Source: Ricordea florida (Eukaryota; Cnidaria; Anthozoa; Corallimorpharia; Ricordeidae). Taken from it: 64,000 bases of DNA. Of the stretch, positions 58,261-64,000 are shown one piece after another. The number at the start of each line of letters is the position of its first letter. Position 1 is the stretch's first letter. Made by a program: the position numbers and the translations under genes. The notes beneath the pieces are model-generated. The model had not been told where the DNA came from, made no database searches, and saw nothing but the letters and a program-made list of their open reading frames with translations. Location of the stretch: NCBI GenBank assembly GCA_949710005.1, contig OX453277.1, positions 12,352,678 through 12,416,677 of the forward strand. The letters are read 5' to 3'.

Positions 58261-58522
58261 ACGAGAAAATGAGGTACGAGAACGCATCTTCCATACTGGG
58301 TTCTCTTACTATGATAAGGGGACAGAATCTATTTTTAGATCCGGAAACTATTTTAACTGACCAATGGCTGATGTCCTTTTCATCACGTGGTTGTAATTTC
58401 AATGCGCCAAGTGAAAACCGCTCAGCCATGGAACGAGATATAAATAGATTCCGCGCTAAAAATAGATTCTGTCCCCTTATGATATCAGACGGGGTTATGT
58501 TTTCTTTCCTCATTTTCTCTTG
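58261..58522. mobile_element. hAT-like MITE, copy 2
   Basis: It starts ACGAGAAAATGAGG, ends CCTCATTTTCTCTTG and has an exact 8-bp duplication CTAATAAC (58253-58260 and 58523-58530). It is the inverted, better-preserved relative of 39747-40053. Confidence 0.88.
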
Positions 58523-58559
58523 CTAATAACCTTTCAATTACGTTTATTACTTGTTTATT

Positions 58560-58850
58560 CATGAACTGAATGAACATGCAAAAAATGTAACGTGCTGATT
58601 GGCTGAGAGCACGTGAATTAATAGCAAAGGGTGCAGAAAGTTGAAATTAATTTTTAGTTTCATGCGTATTATTAGCAAGTAATCAAGTGGTTTCGAGTGC
58701 ACTTTTGTATGAATAAGCACTCGTAAAAATTGCATTCGCCTTACAGGCTCGTGCAATCGTCCAGTCTGAAAAAATTTACTTGTGCTCATTTATTCCAAAT
58801 TGCACTCAAAACCGTTTGATTCCCAATACTTATTTAAAAGTATGTTATTT
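58560..58850. mobile_element. Palindromic element, second copy of the 11448 family
   Basis: AAGTAATCAAGTGGTTTCGA and its diverged inverse near 58790-58840 form the arms. The left flank (TGCAGAAAGTTGAAATTAAT) matches the right flank of the 11448 copy in opposite orientation. It is more decayed than that copy. Confidence 0.65.
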
Positions 58851-61498
58851 ATATGCGTGTTATGGGATGTTGTAATTAACTGTTACTGTGCTGGACATCC
58901 AGGAGATGGTAGCGCTGTGTTATTTCCTTAGACAAGAAATGTGCGTTATTGACCAAGCTCGTTCGGTCAAGATGGCTGCATATTACGTTGAGGTCACACT
59001 GCACGAAAAAATGGATTTAAACAGGTTTGCAACAGAAGTAAATATGATGCAAATTTAGCCCTCTAAATTTGACCAAAATTTTCACCAGAAGTAATTATGA
59101 TGCAAACACAGATGTTTATTCTGTTGAAATTACGTGCAAATACGACGTAAACCTGAAATCTACTTTATATTTGCTTCGTATTTGATACCTCCGCAAATCA
59201 ACAAATCCGGTGTACATTCACTCCAGATTTGTTCTCTGTGGAAAAATAATGTTTGCTTTCTGCAAAAATCTAAGCAAACATGTTGCAAATTTATATGTAT
59301 GCATCACTGTTTTCCAACGTTTACCCAAACTACATCCAAAAACTTTAGCGTACGTTTTACTCATGTAACATGTGCAAATATTTACTTTTGGACAAAGTTT
59401 GCATTACTTCCAAATAACCAGATTTGCGAGTGTTTTTGCACATTTGCTTTCGGTATACTGATAGTATTCGTTATGATGAGGAATGAACGTTCGAAACGCC
59501 ATCTTTTTGACGTGACAATGTCAACCTAGTTGACTAAACAATTTTCCAACTTCCACTCCGCAACCGACAGAGCATCAGTCCACTTTAAAGGAAAAGTAAC
59601 CCCTTAACAAATTTTGACCATGAACTGAGGAATTGCAAAGGCAATAAGAAAGGAAAGAAGGGTAATCTAAAGTGTGTATAATGAACACAAGTCATGGGGT
59701 GGATAAAGATCCCCCCTGAAAGCATAAACTTTATTTCAAAGAGAATTTGGAATTAACACTATTTTACATCAGTTCAATTATACCATGTGATAGAAAATAC
59801 AATCAATCAGAGTACAGATCGACTAGTTGACGGTTTTTAAAGAATCGGTTTGAGCAATGTCACCACCAAATTTTTCCACTCGCATTTATTAGTCTTGTTT
59901 TGTATTTTCTTTATAAAACACTGCATTACACTAAAAAAGAGTGACATTGGGTAAGCCATTCAAACAATTTTTCTTTCCAAAACGTAGAAAGCACGTCAGC
60001 AAGATAACAAAGTTTTACTAAATTTCAACGAATTAGTAAAAAATAAAGATAAATTCAAGTTTAAGGTAAAAATGATCTTAAGAAACTTGAGAATTATGCC
60101 CTATGAAACAACACTTATTGACGTACTAGCAACAGTCATGTCTCTGTTCTTGTCACACAAAATTCAAGATTTGAATTAGCTTTTGTACTAAGTAATGGTA
60201 GGTACTAGCTCAAAGTACACGAAAGAACAATGAACAGTAACTAGTTGTTTGATTACAATGTAGCCTTCTCCTTTGGCAAAGTCCACTGTGACTTAGCATG
60301 ATATATTTACTAGACTGGACTAAGGTACCATTCATATTACCACATGCTCATCATGCACATGAGCTCCTCTATTTGCCGTACACTGTCCTTTCCCAGTCAG
60401 TTCTCTTAGGCCTTCGGTTCATTCACAACAGCGTTTTTCCCTCCCACCCACCTTTTGTTCTGACTGGAACCTTTGTTTAGCTCTTTCGATTATCAATTAT
60501 GTTCACTATATATTTAGCATGACCAGAATGTATTTCAAGCAGATCATTATTTTATTCTTCTACATCTAAATGTATGTTGAAGATTAATCATTTATATTAT
60601 GGTGTTATACTGGACTAGGTCTTATTCCTTCATTAAGTTCCTGGGATGTGAAACTACTGTCTTGCTTCCCAATAAAAGTAGTGGCAGGGAAGTGTAACCC
60701 CTAGCTTCACTTTACCCCACAGTAAGGCTTAGCCCTTGGAGACAGGTCTGGAAAAATGTCCACTCCAGGGTGTGGACCCCCGGTCACACCTGATCTGTAC
60801 TCCACCCAGAATGGCCACCGCTCCTGGTTCCCCTTAGTTCCTAGTGACTGGGGTATATGGGCCTCACCCCCAGAGACTACCAGGACTCCTGTCTAGGGTG
60901 GCTTCCCCCGGTACCACTCAATCTTGTCTCCCCCCAGGAGGGCTTCTCTCCTGGTCCCCTTACCCCTAGATTTAAGTGCTTCCCTGCCACCAGAGTTTTG
61001 CCCATTACCTATTGTGTGCTTTCTGTGTGGTACCTGGCATAGAGCCTTTATGCAAAAACACTGCAAATTGGAAGAGTTTATTAACTCAGTTATTAAAAAA
61101 TGATAACTACAGTGTTCATGTAGTGCTACTGTTGCCATGGCCAAAATCTCAAAAGAAGAAAGAAAATCATAAGAGCACAACATGCTAAATCCTTTGTTAG
61201 AAGTCTTCCAGTCTGGACCAAAACTGATCCCAATACAAAAACGTTATCTACTTTGTGAGTGCTGATACACCAGGGATTCACCATCAGGTCTTGACACCTC
61301 ATTTCACTGCCATTTTAAATAAGTAAAGTGACGTTCAGCAGTGATTAAAAGCAAAAGAACCAGATCCACTCTGCATCATGTCTTTTGGGATCCAGAGCTT
61401 CTCTTTCAAATGACCTACACGGGAATGGTATTTACTGCAGAAATAACATGGTCCATGACCAAAACTTGTCGCCCATTATTTGTATTCACTACAAAGTT
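58851..61498. other. Noncoding interval, no gene supported
   Basis: Open frames at 59134-59529 and 60857-61042 lack domains and codon structure. The segment 60730-61010 is C-rich and repetitive (CTCCTGGTTCCCCTTA, CTCCTGGTCCCCTTAC) and may be a decayed repeat. Confidence 0.4.
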
Positions 61499-61853
61499 TG
61501 CTTCGGCTAACTTAACAGATGAAACATCTGTCCTGTCCCGTTTCCGGTGCGCTGCCTAAAGATGAAAACATCTGGGCAACTACAAGCTTCCACCTACTCT
61601 GCAGTCAACACACACTTGTGAAATTTAAGTGATTGACCAATGTTGAGTTTAGCCTTTGGTATTTACCTTTCTAATCATGATGATTTCATACAGTGAGTCT
61701 GGAAAAATTACTACCTCCGCCAATCATTGAATTTACCTTACAAGGGAAGCTTCCGCTAACTTAACAGATGAAACATCTGTCCTGTTCCGTTTCCGGTGCG
61801 CTGCCTTAAGATGAAAACATCTGGGCAACTACAAGCTTCCACCTACTATGTAA
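61499..61853 (+). repeat. Direct repeat of about 106 bp, spaced 249 bp
   Basis: GCTTCGGCTAACTTAACAGA at 61499 and GCTTCCGCTAACTTAACAGA at 61748 start two nearly identical copies that run to CTTCCACCTACT. This indicates a local tandem duplication of 249 bp. Confidence 0.85.
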
Positions 61854-62614
61854 GGAAAACTGAATTAAAGGTAAATATTTCACCATCACTTTTCTGTAGT
61901 TCCAAGCTCGCAAAGGAGGTCATTTGAAAAAAGAAACCCTGCTAGTATGACCAGAAACAGTGGTTTTGGCTTTCAGTTGAGCCTGAAGTAAATAACAATT
62001 CTCCTACAGAATGTGAAATCCTTACTTGTGCAGTAAAATATGTCATACAATAGTCAAATCCACCTTATAAATTTAAATTTATAGCCAGGTCATTTTAAAA
62101 ACAGAAGAAAAATAACCTAAGATCGGACAGAGTGGACTTGGCTTTCAGTCAAGCTAAAGCAAAACTTCAGTAACTTATCAGTAATTTTATTAGAAAGCTA
62201 TTTTTTTAAAATAAAGGTCTCAATATTAAAATCATTAAAACACTTTTACCCTTTAAGCCCCAATATTCAAAGACAAAATTTCCCTAATAATCTCCACGCA
62301 TTAGTTGAGAGAATTAATTTGTTGAAAGATGAAACCCTTCTCCTTGTGGTGTTTATTTTGTTGTCATAATCTTTCCTTTAATGAAGTAATGATGTTGTGA
62401 GGGGAAAACTGTTTTGGGTGATTCTTGGGGCTTAAAGGGTTTGTAGCCCTGCCACAGTGTCCTTGACAGTGTGATATAAAGTTTTAGTTAGTGGTGGTAT
62501 GACAACCAATAGAGAGAAGGAGTATGATGTCACTTTACCATGGTAGCAACATTTCTGGATCACAACAGTGGGAAGCTTAAGCAACAACCACAGCGATGGC
62601 AACGAACGGCAGAA
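61854..62614. other. Noncoding interval, no gene seen
   Basis: AT-rich DNA with a small inverted pair, CCCTTTAAGCCCCAA (about 62251) and TTGGGGCTTAAAGGG (about 62425), possibly another MITE. Confidence 0.45.
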
Positions 62615-62910
62615 AAGAAATCAGTTTATTATATAAACACCAATGAAATACTAGGTGAGCTTTCTTGCAAAAACTTGATATCTTCACAGGTGAAAATAAC
62701 ATGTTATCTTCACATGTGAAAATATCACCTTTGCTATGGCTTGATAATAAATTGGGCCTTTCACAAAACTGTTAAAGTGAAATGGCTTGGTATTTCATTG
62801 GTGTTTACATAATAAATAGGACATTACATGGCTGCTTGGAGATACAAAATTTCTCTTCTTGTTCAACAGTTGAAGAGAAATGTCTTATCTCTGCGCGGCC
62901 ATGTAATATC
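62615..62910. mobile_element. Double-stem palindromic MITE
   Basis: The outer stem is TTTATTATATAAACACCAAT paired with ATTGGTGTTTACATAATAAA; a second stem is GGACATTACATGGCTGC paired with GCGGCCATGTAATATCC. The interior contains repeated TTATCTTCACATGTGAAAAT palindromes. Confidence 0.7.
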
Positions 62911-63265
62911 CTCTATTTATGTTAGCAAAACAACAACTTTGCATGTGCATCACGTTTTTTTGTACATTTCTTATCCATTGTTGCAAGTCTGCAACTAGAA
63001 ACTTCCTAATTTCACGTCACTGGTTTATGGAGTTGGTGAACACAGCACAAGAATTTTCTTTTTCTTTTTCTAAAGTCAGATATGGTCCTTTTGGATTCAA
63101 CCTCAGAAAATAATTTCTCCACAATTTTACAAACTAAAAGAAACTGAATAAGATCGATAAGTTTGAAACAGTGTGAATTCACTTTTTAAGTGACCTTTTC
63201 ACTTTGTTGTCATCAAGAAATTTGACATAACGACTTCTCCTCTCTATTTAATATCAAGAACCTAA
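62911..63265. other. 3' flank of the kinase gene
   Basis: Presumed 3' UTR and spacer between the MITE and the kinase stop; no gene seen. Confidence 0.4.
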
Positions 63266-64000
63266 TCATGATGACAGAGACTTGACACTGACCAATAGGT
63301 GATCCAAAGAAGCCCTAGCATTTGGGTCATTCTTTAGGCTGCATTCACTAAGGGAGAGAAGTGGCTTGCTACCAATCTTGGTTGCAATCTGCCTTAACAG
63401 ACGGCCAAGGGCATATACATCACTTGCATAGGATGGAGGGTGAGTTCCTGCAACAACTTCAGGGGCAACATGTGTGTACTTCTGTTTGTATGTTTCTTGT
63501 TCTTGTTTGGACAAAACTTTTCTACTGGCTTCCTGTTTTCTAATGCACTTTCCAAAATCAATGATTACTGGCACAAACAGTGTATTTTTGTATGTAAGCA
63601 AGATGTTATCACCTTTTATATCCTGATGAATCAGTCCAGAGTTGTGCAACACTTTGAGTGCTTCTAGAAGTTGCAAAATAACATGAAACCACTCTTGATT
63701 TTTTAAAACCAAGGTATGGCTGTGTAAAGTCCTGTGAAGAGTGTATGCTTTGCCTTCCACATTGCAAAACTGGAGTACTAACAGGAAAGGTTTCCTTTGT
63801 ACACAAATACCATAAACGTAGGGAAAACATGGGTGATCCAACTGTTTCATCAGTGATGCTTCTTTGATAACATTGGACTCTGATAACAGGTGTGTGTTAA
63901 ATTGTTTAACAGCAACTGAAATCCCTCTGTAATACATTTTATAGCAACGTCCAAAGACACCACATCCCAGTAACAGAGGTTGGTCAGTAGAACCACTTGG
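63266..64000 (-). CDS. Protein kinase domain (5' end beyond the window)
   Basis: The frame is open from the right edge to a stop at 63266, about 244 residues. It covers a complete kinase core from the Gly-rich loop LGCGVFGRCYKM, through VAVKQF (catalytic Lys) and the hinge, to the catalytic loop HQDIKGDN, IIDFG and APEVVAG. KGDN suggests Ser/Thr specificity. The usual HRD is HQD, so it is a non-RD kinase, less dependent on activation-loop phosphorylation. The C-lobe ends near NDPNARASLDHLLV with little sequence after it, so any extra domains must be N-terminal, outside the window. Confidence 0.88.
   Translation of the reverse strand, partial: PSGSTDQPLLLGCGVFGRCYKMYYRGISVAVKQFNTHLLSESNVIKEASLMKQLDHPCFPYVYGICVQRKPFLLVLQFCNVEGKAYTLHRTLHSHTLVLKNQEWFHVILQLLEALKVLHNSGLIHQDIKGDNILLTYKNTLFVPVIIDFGKCIRKQEASRKVLSKQEQETYKQKYTHVAPEVVAGTHPPSYASDVYALGRLLRQIATKIGSKPLLSLSECSLKNDPNARASLDHLLVSVKSLSS

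Noticed and set aside
59134..59529. 131-codon plus frame rich in Phe, Cys and Lys
   Set aside because: Composition follows the local AT-rich sequence; no domain, splice or start support.

Overview
The window looks like nuclear DNA of an invertebrate animal, most likely a cnidarian such as a stony coral (inference). It is AT-rich, its genes have GT-AG introns, it holds tetraspan, GPCR and kinase genes of animal type, and it is crowded with palindromic MITE-like repeats, Penelope-like elements, LINEs and a BEL/Pao element. There are no bacterial operons, no CRISPR array, and no rRNA or complete tRNA gene that I could find.

The main feature is a 24.8-kb DNA transposon at 14571-39370. It has identical 121-bp terminal inverted repeats (TIRs) and a GTATATAC/TATATAC target-site duplication. 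Its left gene (+, 14704-24740) can be spliced by 16 GT-AG introns into one open frame of about 1215 codons. That frame encodes a Kyakuja-Dileera-Zisupton (KDZ) type transposase with a C-terminal domain resembling a papain-like cysteine peptidase. Its right gene (-, 39207-33257) joins in frame from 8 exons (about 298 aa, N-terminal zinc ribbon). A third gene (+, 28787-31744) encodes a two-finger C2H2 protein. The two outer genes start 12 and 42 bp inside the TIRs, so the same TIR sequence probably serves as promoter for both. A tandem satellite of about 113 bp (25905-27800), a palindromic repeat and a Penelope-like fragment with a 13-bp duplication also lie inside the element.

Layout: 1-3190, 3' part of a BEL/Pao retrotransposon with a frame break. 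3190-14570, repeat-rich noncoding DNA: a 2.4-kb foldback element, several hairpins, GATA and degenerate CTGA arrays, a hammerhead-ribozyme motif, and a Penelope-like remnant carrying a palindromic insertion. 14571-39370, the giant KDZ element. 39371-43837, MITEs. 43838-45362, an LHFPL-like tetraspan gene. 45363-48630, MITEs and a 33-bp minisatellite. 48777-52068, a decayed same-strand gene cluster with a packaging-ATPase-like protein, probably an old Polinton/adintovirus-like element. 53040-56093, Penelope and LINE fragments with nested MITEs. 56135-58189, a rhodopsin-family GPCR with a long 10-residue-repeat tail (-). 58261-63265, repeats and unassigned DNA. 63266-64000, the 3' part of a protein kinase gene (-) that runs off the window.

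All calls come from reading the sequence and translating by eye. No alignments or searches were run, so family names rest on motifs.
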